Origin: Clostridia bacterium
GTDB taxonomy: Bacteria > Bacillota > Clostridia > Christensenellales > Pumilibacteraceae
Direction: 5' to 3'
DNA length: 34,759 nt
Assembly (NCBI GenBank): GCA_017501145.1
Contig: JAFVXL010000029.1
Location: 1-34,759, forward strand
Of this stretch, positions 15,062 through 23,550 are shown one piece after another (positions within the stretch are counted from its first letter, which is position 1; every line of letters starts with the position of its first letter). The position numbers and the translations under genes are program-made. The notes beneath the pieces are model-generated. The model ran no database searches and was not told the origin of the DNA. It saw only the letters and a program-made list of their open reading frames with translations.

Positions 15062-15508
15062 CTACGACGCATTAGGTAGCTTAGATATCTTCTTGTGCAT
15101 TCTTTCCACAAGCGCAATATCTTTATAATCGCTTTCAAACCTTTGCTCGTCATAGCCGTAATAAGCAAGCAGCTTACATAAACGCGCCATAATTCGCTGA
15201 TACCACCTATAGGTACTGCCCTTGCTCATACCTACTATGTCAGCAATTTCAGCAAACGATCCGCCTGATGCGCTACGCATAACTATGTAATATTCCTTCT
15301 TAGTAAGCGACTCCTTCATTTTGTCATGCAATACTCTGAGATTGATTATCTTAACCTTCTTGTCGTTAAGCTTGATTATGCTGTCTATTAGCTTCATAGT
15401 TGGCACAGTGAGTAACGATGACAAGCTATCGACTTGCTTATCAATAGAATTTGAAAACGCGTCGAATTTGTTATTAAGCGCAAAAATAACTCTAATCCAA
15501 TTCTTCAT
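15062..15508 (-). CDS. Sigma-70 region-4-like HTH regulator, 148 aa
   Basis: After a helical N half, residues ~70-115 (LTKKEYYIVMRSASGGSF, AEIADIVGMSKGSTYRWYQR) form a helix-turn-helix of the sigma region 4 / ArpU-like late-regulator kind. It has no region 2, so it is not a full sigma factor. Small HTH proteins of this type control late or virion genes in Bacillota phages, and it lies next to the packaging end of the cassette. A role as its activator is inference. AAGGAG precedes the ATG. Upstream is an 18-bp dyad, possibly its own operator. Its stop codon directly abuts that of the convergent SH3 gene, with no intergenic base. Confidence 0.65.
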   Translation of the reverse strand: MKNWIRVIFALNNKFDAFSNSIDKQVDSLSSLLTVPTMKLIDSIIKLNDKKVKIINLRVLHDKMKESLTKKEYYIVMRSASGGSFAEIADIVGMSKGSTYRWYQRIMARLCKLLAYYGYDEQRFESDYKDIALVERMHKKISKLPNAS

Positions 15509-15540
15509 AATAACTCTCCTTTACGTTGTTTTACACGCCT

Positions 15541-15575
15541 AATATATCACAGTTTTGTTGACAGCATTATGTCAA
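15541..15575 (-). promoter_or_regulatory. Promoter and dyad operator for the HTH regulator
   Basis: Minus strand: TTGACATAATGCTGTCAA (15575-15558) is a dyad with 6-base perfect arms, one arm being a consensus -35. Downstream is TGATATATT, an extended -10 at 15549-15541. The 23-base gap is long for a standard promoter, so the extended -10 may drive it, with the dyad as operator. Confidence 0.45.
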
Positions 15576-15594
15576 GTATGCGGTTTCGTTCGCT

Positions 15595-16680
15595 CTATTT
15601 ATGTCTTTTTTTGTCTATTAAAACATTGCTATCATAAGAATATTTTAAGCCATCCTTTAGCTTCTTTAGCTTTAAGCTGTCGCTTATAAGTCTATCAATA
15701 AGCTCAACAAGAGTCACCCCACCGTACCCGAACAAATACTCGCTCAGCGAACCGGGTACGGTATTTATTTCGTTTACGAAAATTTGATCGTTGCTTATCA
15801 AGAAATCAACTCTTGCCACTCCGCTACATCCCACCGCCTTAAAGACTTGCATCGCCATATTTCTAATTCGCATCCGTTGCTTATCATCAAGCTCAGCAGG
15901 CATTTTGCGAGCTTCGGTTTTTAGCGAGCGACAATATTTGTCGTCAAAGCTAAGGAATTCCTTAAATCCTACCGGCTGCTCAACCTCACTGCTTATTACC
16001 TTATCGTCATAGCCAAGCACGGCGCAATTCACCTCCACGAAGTCGGTTAGCGCCCTTTCTACCACAGCGCGTCTATCCCACATAAACGCCCCGTCAAGCA
16101 ACACGAATAGCTCTTTAAAATCCTTAGCAACGCCTACGCCTATACTACTGCCAAGATTACACGGCTTGACTATCACAGGAAAACCAAGCTCCTTTATTCG
16201 CTCAGTAATATCGTAATTTACGTTGCTGTATTCGTATTTGCTTATACCAAAATACGGCAATATCGGCAAATTATAGCTTGCCATTACTTGCTTAAAAAGC
16301 AATTTGTCCATACCAACGGCTGAGCTTCGCACGTCGCTACCCACGTATGGAATATCGCATAGCTCCATCAATCCACTTAGTGCACCGTCTTCTCCGCACC
16401 TACCGTGACAGGCGTTAAGCACACAGTCAGGCTTAATAAATTTGTTGCCCACCGTCATACCTCCGCTTCCCGGCAAAAAGCTCACCCTTTTGCCCTTTAC
16501 CTCACCGCAGAAGGTTTTGGTATCGTCAAACCCTTTACCGCTCAACATTTCGCCTTTTCTATTGATATAAACAGGAATTACGTCGTGACGTACAGAGACC
16601 GCATTGACAGCCATTACGCCAGTTATTACGCTTATATCATGCTCGGACGATTTTCCACCAAAAATTACGACTATTTTCAT
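15595..16680 (-). CDS. ddl: D-alanine--D-alanine ligase
   Basis: ATP-grasp enzyme that joins two D-Ala for the peptidoglycan stem peptide, in the cytoplasm. Visible motifs are FGGKSSEHDIS (residues ~7-17), CHGRCGEDGALSGLMEL, VKPCNLGSSIGV (ATP-binding loop), ARVDFL and the C-terminal VNEINTVPGS (Mg ligands and substrate Ser). At 361 residues it is of normal length. The start is the ATG at 16680 with AAGGAG. An upstream in-frame ATG (16716) lacks a site and would overlap glmM. It follows glmM by 19 bases in one operon, joining two cell-wall precursor steps. Confidence 0.95.
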   Translation of the reverse strand: MKIVVIFGGKSSEHDISVITGVMAVNAVSVRHDVIPVYINRKGEMLSGKGFDDTKTFCGEVKGKRVSFLPGSGGMTVGNKFIKPDCVLNACHGRCGEDGALSGLMELCDIPYVGSDVRSSAVGMDKLLFKQVMASYNLPILPYFGISKYEYSNVNYDITERIKELGFPVIVKPCNLGSSIGVGVAKDFKELFVLLDGAFMWDRRAVVERALTDFVEVNCAVLGYDDKVISSEVEQPVGFKEFLSFDDKYCRSLKTEARKMPAELDDKQRMRIRNMAMQVFKAVGCSGVARVDFLISNDQIFVNEINTVPGSLSEYLFGYGGVTLVELIDRLISDSLKLKKLKDGLKYSYDSNVLIDKKRHK

Positions 16681-16699
16681 AAAAAACTCCTTATTCTTT

Positions 16700-17911
16700 C
16701 TAACGAAGCGCGTCAAGCAAATACTCCGTTATCCAATCGGTCAATGCGTTATCCTCACTTTCTACCATTATTCTTACTTTATCTTCCGTGCCGCTCATCC
16801 TTACAACCAGCCTACCTTTGCCACCAAGAATTTCTTCACACTCTCTTTTCGCCTTGACAAACGTATCGCAAGTAAGCAAGTCTTTAGCTCCGTCAATCGA
16901 AGTTACCCTTTGCGGCAAAAGCTCCAGCCTCCTAAGCTCAGCGGCCTTAGATAACGCAAGCGCAGTAAGCAACCCATCACCCGTTTTTGACGGAGAAATT
17001 ATATAATGTCCGCTCTGCTCTCCGCCCAACGCAAATCCGCTCTTGCGCATAAGTGCGCTAATATGCCTATCTCCAACGTCAGTACGCAAAAACGGCAATG
17101 ACTCACTATTTAGCGCTCGCTCAAGCGCTACGTTGTTCATAACCGTACCTACGACGCCATTAGGACGAATAAGCCTACTTAAGTTATACAAAACCGAATC
17201 GCCGTCAATCACGCCTCCATGCACAACCGCAACCCTATCAGCATCACCGTCAAACGCAAATCCCAACCCCTTGGTTAAGCTTTGTATAAACGACGGATAT
17301 ACAGCTCCTACCCCGCAATTAATACGCCGTCCATCAATCGCGTCAGCATAAACATTTACCTTAGCGCCACACCTAACGAAAACCTCCTTCGCTATGCTTG
17401 CAGCAGCCCCAAAAGCACAATCCAAAGCTATGCTTTTGCCACCTAAATCTCCACCGTAGCTGACAAGATAATCAACGTACTCCCTTCTTCCTTGCGAATA
17501 ATCCACCGCCTTTCCGCCACCACAACCCAAACGAGCATCGTCAATGAGGTTTTCTATCCTCGTCTGACAATCGTCGCTTATTTTATAGCCGCTGCTATCA
17601 AAAAATTTGAGTCCGTTATAGCAAGGCGGGTTATGCGATGCGCTAATCATTATTCCGCCCATCTTAGCGCGCTGACATAGAAATGACACACAAGGCGTGG
17701 GAGCAATTCCAACCTTATACACAACACCACCGCCACGCATAATGCCACTTGTTAGCGCGTCAAAATACGACATACTCGACACTCTCGTATCAGTAGCGAC
17801 AATCCACTTATCGTATAGCTCCGCAGCCGCAAGCCCTGCCCTAAAACACAGCTCTTCATTTATTCCGTCGCCGCAAATTCCCCTTATTCCATCAGTACCA
17901 AAATACTTCAT
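16700..17911 (-). CDS. glmM: Phosphoglucosamine mutase
   Basis: Converts GlcN-6-P to GlcN-1-P on the route to UDP-GlcNAc. It has all four phosphohexomutase signatures: FGTDGIRG at the N terminus, ISASHNP with the phosphoserine (about residue 99), FDGDADR (Mg site) and VRMSGTEDKVRIM (phosphate-binding loop, usually R-P-S-G-T-E-P, so Pro is replaced at two points). At 403 residues it is somewhat shorter than the usual ~445. The start at 17911 follows TTGGAGC, and the extension to 17938 has no site. It is divergent from the export protein-glmS pair, so both halves of the GlcN-1-P pathway share this locus. Confidence 0.93.
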   Translation of the reverse strand: MKYFGTDGIRGICGDGINEELCFRAGLAAAELYDKWIVATDTRVSSMSYFDALTSGIMRGGGVVYKVGIAPTPCVSFLCQRAKMGGIMISASHNPPCYNGLKFFDSSGYKISDDCQTRIENLIDDARLGCGGGKAVDYSQGRREYVDYLVSYGGDLGGKSIALDCAFGAAASIAKEVFVRCGAKVNVYADAIDGRRINCGVGAVYPSFIQSLTKGLGFAFDGDADRVAVVHGGVIDGDSVLYNLSRLIRPNGVVGTVMNNVALERALNSESLPFLRTDVGDRHISALMRKSGFALGGEQSGHYIISPSKTGDGLLTALALSKAAELRRLELLPQRVTSIDGAKDLLTCDTFVKAKRECEEILGGKGRLVVRMSGTEDKVRIMVESEDNALTDWITEYLLDALR

Positions 17912-17978
17912 AGTAGCTCCAATATGTAATTTATTCATTTACTAAACATATACTATGTAAAAAGCTTGAGGTATGTGA

Positions 17979-18581
17979 ATGAACGAACTCGTGGACAATG
18001 TATTTAATTTCTTATTTTCGTCAGGAATAGACGTAAGGCTTATAATCATAATAATAGCCTTCTTGCCTATTGCCGAAGCGAGAATAGCTATTCCTTTCGC
18101 GTTGAAATGTGGCTTAACACCAATTCAAGCGTTTTGTTACGGATTTATAGGCTCTTCGCTTGCTATTCCCATACTTCTACTTACCCTTATTCCGCTAATC
18201 AAGCACCTATCGAATTCCAAGCTTTTTGCCTCACTTGGCAAATCTATCCTGCGTCACATTGACGACAAGGCGCAAAGCGTCAACGGCTCTATGCTAAAGC
18301 GTATGATAGGAACAGCTGCCTTCGTATCTATACCTCTTCCCTTGACGGGAGTATGGACGGGTAGTGCAATAGCGTCAATTCTAAACATCCCATACCTTAA
18401 GTCGCTAATATCAATAACGGTAGGTAACTTAATTGCTTCTATCATAATCGTTATCATATCGTCGCTTTTTGCCGAATATATTAACTTTATAATGGTTGCG
18501 TTTGCGCTAATAGGCATAATCGCCGCCATTATAACGCTTGTCAGGACGCTCAAACCAAAAAAGAGCGCAAAGGAGAATTAA
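17979..18581 (+). CDS. Small multidrug export-type membrane protein, 200 aa
   Basis: Member of the Sm_multidrug_ex-type family by the pattern FLPIAEARIAIPFALKCGL near residue 28, with about five to six hydrophobic segments and a Lys-rich C terminus. The family name is historical and substrates are unproven; it resembles DedA-like envelope transporters. GAGGT precedes the ATG. The stop is one base before the glmS ATG, so the two are surely cotranscribed, pointing to an envelope role. The promoter should lie in the 67-base gap to glmM. TATACT (17949-17954) is a possible -10 without a good -35. Confidence 0.8.
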   Translation: MNELVDNVFNFLFSSGIDVRLIIIIIAFLPIAEARIAIPFALKCGLTPIQAFCYGFIGSSLAIPILLLTLIPLIKHLSNSKLFASLGKSILRHIDDKAQSVNGSMLKRMIGTAAFVSIPLPLTGVWTGSAIASILNIPYLKSLISITVGNLIASIIIVIISSLFAEYINFIMVAFALIGIIAAIITLVRTLKPKKSAKEN

Positions 18582-18582
18582 T

Positions 18583-20337
18583 ATGTGCGGAATAGTCGGT
18601 TACGTTGGAAACAAGGATGCCATCCCCTTTCTTATTAGCGGACTTAAACGTTTGGAATACCGCGGATACGACTCGGCTGGGATTGCAACGCTTAACGGCG
18701 GCAACATAACCGTAATAAAGGCCGAGGGCAAAATAAACAATCTCGTTCCGCTTACAAAAACCTGCTCAGGCAAAATAGGCATAGGTCATACGCGTTGGGC
18801 AACGCACGGCGCGGCAAAACAAAAAAATGCGCACCCACATCTATCCAAAAACGGTACTTTCGCCATAGTACACAATGGAATTATCGAAAATTGCGACAGG
18901 CTAAAGGATTTTTTGGTAGAGCGCGGATTTACCTTCAATTCAGACACGGACAGCGAAACGATAGCACACCTATTAGAGTATTATTATGACGGCTCGGTTT
19001 TTGACGCTATTACCAAAGCAGCGAGCGTGCTTATAGGCTCGTTTGCCATAGGGGTATTATGCAAGCACGAGCAAAAGCTCTACGCAATAAAAAAAGATAG
19101 CCCACTTGTAGTTGGACTAAGCATAGAGAGCAACTATATTTCTTCTGATATGCAAACGCTCCTTAACAACACCCACGACTTCTACATATTAGATAATAAC
19201 GAAATAGCCGTAATTGACGACAGGGTAACGGTATTCGACCTAAATGGCAAACAAATCAAAAAAAGCGTTTATCACGCAAAGAACGAAGTAAAAACTGCCG
19301 AAAAGGACGGCTTTAGCTACTTTATGCTAAAGGAAATTTATGAACAGCCAAGAGCCATCAGCGACACGCTCGCCGAGTTAAAGCGCAAGCCTCTACCCTT
19401 CTCGACTGACATCAACGACATACATATCGTAGGGTGCGGCTCAGCATATCACGCTGCGCTTATGGGCAAATACTTTATCGAATCGATTTGCGACTGTAGG
19501 GTAACTGCGGATATAGCAAGCGAATTCAGATATCGCAACCCCATTTTACGTCCCAACGACCTACTTCTCGCAATCAGCCAAAGCGGCGAAACAGCGGACA
19601 CCATAGGCGCGCTCAATCTTGGCGTTGGCAAGTGTAATACCGCGTGCATAGTCAATGTGCCCGAAAGCACCCTTACGCGTGTAGCGACCCCCATATACAC
19701 CAAGGCAGGCCCAGAAGTTGCTGTAGCCACCACTAAGGGATTTATCACGCAGCTTGTCAACCTGTACGCAATAGCCGCCTTTCTTCTCAAAAGTAAGCAC
19801 GACGAGCGATTTATTGAGCTAAAGAGCGAAATACAAAATTTGCCCACTTACGTAACTCAAACGCTAAAAGTCGGAGCGCTCACTCAGCGACTTGGACAGA
19901 TAATCGCTCCCCACGATTATGCGTTTTTTATAGGACGGGGCGCAGACTACGCCGCGGCAAAAGAAAGCGCGCTTAAGCTAAAAGAAATATCGTATATCCA
20001 CGCTGATTGCTATCCCGCAGGCGAGCTAAAGCACGGTACTATTTCGCTTATAGAAAAAGGCTCTATTGTCGTCGCAATCGCTACCGACGAGGCGTTGCTT
20101 GACAAAACAGTTTCTAATATTGTCGAGGTAAAAGCTCGCGGAGCGTTCGTTATAGGCATAAGCTGCTTCGATATTTCTTCTGTGTGCGACGAAGTTGTTC
20201 GTATCCCCAAGACAAAATTCGTTTCGCCTTTGCTTGCCACGATAGCCTCCCAACTACTTGCCTTCTATACCGCTCTTTTGCGCGGCTGTGATATTGACAA
20301 GCCACGAAATCTCGCAAAATCAGTCACCGTAGAATAA
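18583..20337 (+). CDS. glmS: Glutamine--fructose-6-phosphate aminotransferase
   Basis: Makes glucosamine-6-phosphate from Fru-6-P and Gln, the committed step to UDP-GlcNAc. The start ATG is followed directly by the nucleophile Cys (MCGIVGYVG), and AAAGGAG lies upstream. The class II amidotransferase domain covers about 1-220 (GIGHTRWATHG, HNGIIEN). Two SIS domains follow, with HIVGCGSAYHAAL, AISQSGETADT and FIGRGADYAAAKESALKLKE. The C terminus DIDKPRNLAKSVTVE is the canonical end. At 584 residues it is slightly short but complete. It has no leader, so it has no glmS ribozyme of its own. It ends at a strong terminator. Confidence 0.97.
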   Translation: MCGIVGYVGNKDAIPFLISGLKRLEYRGYDSAGIATLNGGNITVIKAEGKINNLVPLTKTCSGKIGIGHTRWATHGAAKQKNAHPHLSKNGTFAIVHNGIIENCDRLKDFLVERGFTFNSDTDSETIAHLLEYYYDGSVFDAITKAASVLIGSFAIGVLCKHEQKLYAIKKDSPLVVGLSIESNYISSDMQTLLNNTHDFYILDNNEIAVIDDRVTVFDLNGKQIKKSVYHAKNEVKTAEKDGFSYFMLKEIYEQPRAISDTLAELKRKPLPFSTDINDIHIVGCGSAYHAALMGKYFIESICDCRVTADIASEFRYRNPILRPNDLLLAISQSGETADTIGALNLGVGKCNTACIVNVPESTLTRVATPIYTKAGPEVAVATTKGFITQLVNLYAIAAFLLKSKHDERFIELKSEIQNLPTYVTQTLKVGALTQRLGQIIAPHDYAFFIGRGADYAAAKESALKLKEISYIHADCYPAGELKHGTISLIEKGSIVVAIATDEALLDKTVSNIVEVKARGAFVIGISCFDISSVCDEVVRIPKTKFVSPLLATIASQLLAFYTALLRGCDIDKPRNLAKSVTVE

Positions 20338-20340
20338 AAC

Positions 20341-20383
20341 AAAAACGCGTATTGCCATGCTAAACAAAGCTATACGCGTTTTT
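20341..20383. terminator. Bidirectional terminator between glmS and 20396 gene
   Basis: AAAAACGCGTAT (20341-20352) pairs with ATACGCGTTTTT (20372-20383), a 12-bp stem with a 19-base loop. T-runs flank it on both strands, so it ends glmS (plus) and the PH-like gene (minus). Confidence 0.9.
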
Positions 20384-20395
20384 TATTTGTTTATA

Positions 20396-20824
20396 TTACT
20401 TGCTTTTTAGCGCTTGTAACGTTTTTCGAACTCGTCTAGTATAGAAGGTCGTCCTTCTACCCAAAAAATATACCGTAAATGCATAGACGTTAGACCGCGC
20501 CACTTCTCTATACCTGTAATGCTTGATATCACTTATGCTTATCGCCTTAGTGCTTATAAGCGACTTAACGATAATTCTATCTTCCAATACCACCAGCCTA
20601 TAACAACGTAACTCCAAATATCTATACACCCATAAGGCTACCCATACACAAATTGCGGCTATAACAAAAGCAAGCTTTACTTCGCTATTGACGCTAAAAT
20701 CGTAGCTAATTTGCATTAAAAAGACCAAAATTATCGCAAAGATTGTAGAAATTATCGCATTAGCGAGAGCTTTTTGACTTTCTTCAATCATATTATCACA
20801 AAAGACGACCTGTATCATCCTCAC
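20396..20824 (-). CDS. Membrane protein with PH-like domain, 142 aa
   Basis: Two hydrophobic segments (about residues 22-42 and 48-68) are followed by RCYRLVVLEDRIIVKSL and a beta-rich basic region. This matches small bacterial PH-domain (bPH/YdbT-like) membrane proteins: two membrane helices, then a cytoplasmic beta barrel. Their function is poorly known. The start is set by AGGAGTGAGG next to the ATG. It is a single gene, convergent with glmS. Confidence 0.65.
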   Translation of the reverse strand: MRMIQVVFCDNMIEESQKALANAIISTIFAIILVFLMQISYDFSVNSEVKLAFVIAAICVWVALWVYRYLELRCYRLVVLEDRIIVKSLISTKAISISDIKHYRYREVARSNVYAFTVYFLGRRTTFYTRRVRKTLQALKSK

Positions 20825-20921
20825 TCCTATCTTACGCTTTTTTCAAAAAAATTCTATCATCTTTTATGGTAAGATAAAGTGACAATTTAGTCTTTTTTCG
20901 TCGAAGTATGTAAATATAAAA

Positions 20922-20946
20922 CGCGGATATCTGCTTGATAACCGCG
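20922..20946 (-). terminator. Terminator of the rarA-aldo/keto reductase unit
   Basis: On the minus strand, CGCGG-T-TATC pairs with GATA-T-CCGCG with a single T-T mismatch and a 5-base loop, followed by TTTTATATTT. It is 17 bases beyond the reductase stop (20964). Confidence 0.75.
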
Positions 20947-20963
20947 CCAAAAAATACAAACTG

Positions 20964-22148
20964 TTATTTGTTATGCTTAAGCTTTTTTGCTGCCTCTTCT
21001 CTTTCTCTGCTTATGTCTATCCACCTTGGCATTTTCGCCAATCTTTCGGTAAGATCGCTCATAACAGACGGAATATCTATATTCTGCGGGCAAACCTTTG
21101 TGCAAGCCCCACACGACATACAAGCGGACGGACGATTTTGTTCCGGAATAGCCTCTATGCGCATAGATGCGTTAACAGACGGAGAGAACTTAAGCTCGTT
21201 ATACACCGAAATTGCCATCGGAATATTTATGCTCATCGGACAACCGTCAATACAATACTTGCACGAGGTACACGGAACAGAGCTTTGCATTTTTTGCACC
21301 GCCTCGGCAATAATTTGTTTTTCGCTTTGGCTAAGCGGCTTGCGCCCTTCATAAGTCTTCAAGTTGTCCATCGTCTGCTCCATGTTAGACATTCCGCTCA
21401 AGGTCGTAGTAACGCCGGGAAGCTCTTGCAGCCACCTAAACGCCCACGAGGCAATACTGTCATTTGGGCGAGCCGCGCGCATTGCTGCTTCACTTTGCTC
21501 GTCAAGCTTAGCAAGTCTACCGCCACGAACGGGCTCCATAACAAACACGGGAATCCCCCTACCTTCTAGCAACTCATATTTTGCCTTAGCGTCTTGAAGC
21601 GACCAATCCAAATAATTGAGCTGAATTTGACAAAACTCCATATGCTCTCCGCAGTAATCCAAAAACGTCTTAATCGTTTCTAGCCCGCCGTGCGTAGAAA
21701 ATCCAAGATGCTTGATTTTACCTAATCTCTTTTGCTCAACAAAGTAGTCGAGTATCCCCCATTGTTCGTCCATATAGACTGAAATCGAGTTTTCATAAAC
21801 GTTGTGGAGAAGATAAAAATCAAAGTATTCAACGCCGCATTTTGCAAGCTGTTCTTCAAAAATCTCCTTAGGATTATAAGAAGAGCTTATTTGATGACCG
21901 GGGAATTTTGTTGCAAGATAATAAGTACTTCTGTCATATCTACTAAGCGCTTTACCCATAACAATCTCGGACATGCCTCCGTGATACGGATAAGCAGTAT
22001 CAAAGTAATTTATACCGCTTTTATATGCAATATCTACCATATCAAACGTGTGCTTTTCATCAATCTTACCATTTTCGTCCACAGGCAATCTCATTGCCCC
22101 AAAAGCAAGCGCCGACAAACTTTTATCCTTAAAACTGTTGTAAATCAT
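20964..22148 (-). CDS. Aldo/keto reductase with two 4Fe-4S clusters, 394 aa
   Basis: The N-terminal ~280 residues form an AKR barrel: ALAFGAMRLPV, YFDTAYPYHGG (catalytic Asp/Tyr), LLHNVYE (His) and a C-terminal NADP-loop region. The end carries two ferredoxin motifs, CTSCKYCIDGCP and CMSCGACTKVCP. This fusion is common in anaerobic Bacillota and points to electron transfer between NAD(P)H and iron-sulfur centres, with unknown substrate. It is 30 bases after rarA, probably cotranscribed, and ends at its own terminator. Confidence 0.9.
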   Translation of the reverse strand: MIYNSFKDKSLSALAFGAMRLPVDENGKIDEKHTFDMVDIAYKSGINYFDTAYPYHGGMSEIVMGKALSRYDRSTYYLATKFPGHQISSSYNPKEIFEEQLAKCGVEYFDFYLLHNVYENSISVYMDEQWGILDYFVEQKRLGKIKHLGFSTHGGLETIKTFLDYCGEHMEFCQIQLNYLDWSLQDAKAKYELLEGRGIPVFVMEPVRGGRLAKLDEQSEAAMRAARPNDSIASWAFRWLQELPGVTTTLSGMSNMEQTMDNLKTYEGRKPLSQSEKQIIAEAVQKMQSSVPCTSCKYCIDGCPMSINIPMAISVYNELKFSPSVNASMRIEAIPEQNRPSACMSCGACTKVCPQNIDIPSVMSDLTERLAKMPRWIDISREREEAAKKLKHNK

Positions 22149-22178
22149 AAATCAAATCTCCTACGTAAATTAGCTATT

Positions 22179-23498
22179 TTATTTTTTGTTGTTGTTTTTC
22201 CACTCTTTAATCGCTTCAAGTCTTGCCTTAAATTTACCTTCTAGCCCCTCTTCAGTAGGCTGATAATAAGCCTTGCCAACAAGCGAATCAGGTAAGCATT
22301 GCATAGCGCTAAGCTTGTCCTTTAGGTCATGAGCATATTCATATCCCTTGCCGTATCCCAAATCCTTCATAAGCGTAGTAGGCGCGTTTCGAATAACGAG
22401 GGGCACAGGCTCAGCAAGCATATTTACCGCGTCATCTCTGGCGCTAAAGTAAGCCATTTCCATCGCGTTAGACTTAGGAGCAAGTGACATATAAATTACC
22501 GCTTGCGTAAGATGAACGCTGCACTCAGGCATACCAATAAAGTGACATGCTTGGTATGCTGCAACCGCAAGCTCTAATGCTCTCGGATCGGCAAGTCCTA
22601 CGTCTTCGCTCGCAAATCTTACTACTCTACGCGCTACGTATAGCGGATCTTCTCCCGCTTCAAGCATACGCGCAAGCCAATAAACTGCGGCGTCTGCGTC
22701 CGAATTACGCATGGACTTGTGCAAAGCGGAAATTAGGTTATAGTGTTGCTCACCCGACTTATCGTAAAGAAGCGACTTTTTAGACGTGCATTGCTCCACC
22801 GTTTCTTTGGTAACCGTCGTTTTCTCTCCGTCAAAATCGCCGTTAAGCACAGCCATTTCGAGCGTAGTGAGCGCATTGCGTGCATCTCCGTTAGAAAAAC
22901 GCGCAATCATCTCCACTAACTCTCTATCAATATCTATCCTTTGATCGCCAAAGCCTCGCTCATCGCTAATAGCTCTAAGCAGAAGCTCTTCAATTTCTTC
23001 GGTCTTAAGCTGATTAAGCACGAACACCTTGCAACGCGACAGCAACGCTCCTACAACCTCGAAGGACGGGTTTTCAGTCGTTGCGCCTATGAGAATAACG
23101 CTCCCCTTTTCGACGTACGGCAAAAAAGCGTCTTGCTGCGCCTTGTTAAATCTGTGTATTTCGTCCACAAAAAGTATGGTCTTTTCTCCGTAAATGCGAT
23201 TGTGATCAGCTTGCGCCATAATTTGCTTGATTTCCTTTATGCCGCTTGTTACTGCCGAATAATTTACGAACTTAGACTTGGTTTGGCGCGCAATAATTTT
23301 TGCAAGAGTGGTCTTGCCAACACCGGGCGGCCCCCACAAAATCATAGAACAAACTCTATCACCTTCTATAAGGCGACGCAAAACCTTACCGCGCCCTAAC
23401 AAATGCTGTTGACCAAAAAACTCGTCTAAGCTTTGCGGTCTTAACCTTTCGGCAAGCGGCAAATCAAAGTCTGTCATAAACATAGATCTTTGTTCCAT
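22179..23498 (-). CDS. rarA: Replication-associated recombination protein RarA (MgsA)
   Basis: Clamp-loader-like AAA+ ATPase acting at stalled replication forks. It begins with PLAERLRPQSLDEFFGQ, then Walker A GPPGVGKTTL (residues ~55-64), Walker B ILFVDEIHRFNK, sensor 1 GATTENPSF and arginine finger region LLSRCKVF. The C-terminal tetramerisation domain has ALHKSMRNSDADAAVYWLARM and KDLGYGKGYEYAHD. At 439 residues it is full length. AAGGA precedes the ATG. It sits between the 225-aa unknown gene and the aldo/keto reductase. In Bacillus, rarA (yrvN) lies close to a 6S RNA gene, as it may here. Confidence 0.95.
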   Translation of the reverse strand: MEQRSMFMTDFDLPLAERLRPQSLDEFFGQQHLLGRGKVLRRLIEGDRVCSMILWGPPGVGKTTLAKIIARQTKSKFVNYSAVTSGIKEIKQIMAQADHNRIYGEKTILFVDEIHRFNKAQQDAFLPYVEKGSVILIGATTENPSFEVVGALLSRCKVFVLNQLKTEEIEELLLRAISDERGFGDQRIDIDRELVEMIARFSNGDARNALTTLEMAVLNGDFDGEKTTVTKETVEQCTSKKSLLYDKSGEQHYNLISALHKSMRNSDADAAVYWLARMLEAGEDPLYVARRVVRFASEDVGLADPRALELAVAAYQACHFIGMPECSVHLTQAVIYMSLAPKSNAMEMAYFSARDDAVNMLAEPVPLVIRNAPTTLMKDLGYGKGYEYAHDLKDKLSAMQCLPDSLVGKAYYQPTEEGLEGKFKARLEAIKEWKNNNKK

Positions 23499-23550
23499 AA
23501 ATCTTTAAGTTCCTTATATCCTCTATCCAAAGGACTCGTCCTAAAAAAAA

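Noticed and set aside
19449-19847. 132-aa minus-strand frame
   Set aside because: It is a shadow of the glmS SIS domain, which is clearly coding on the plus strand.
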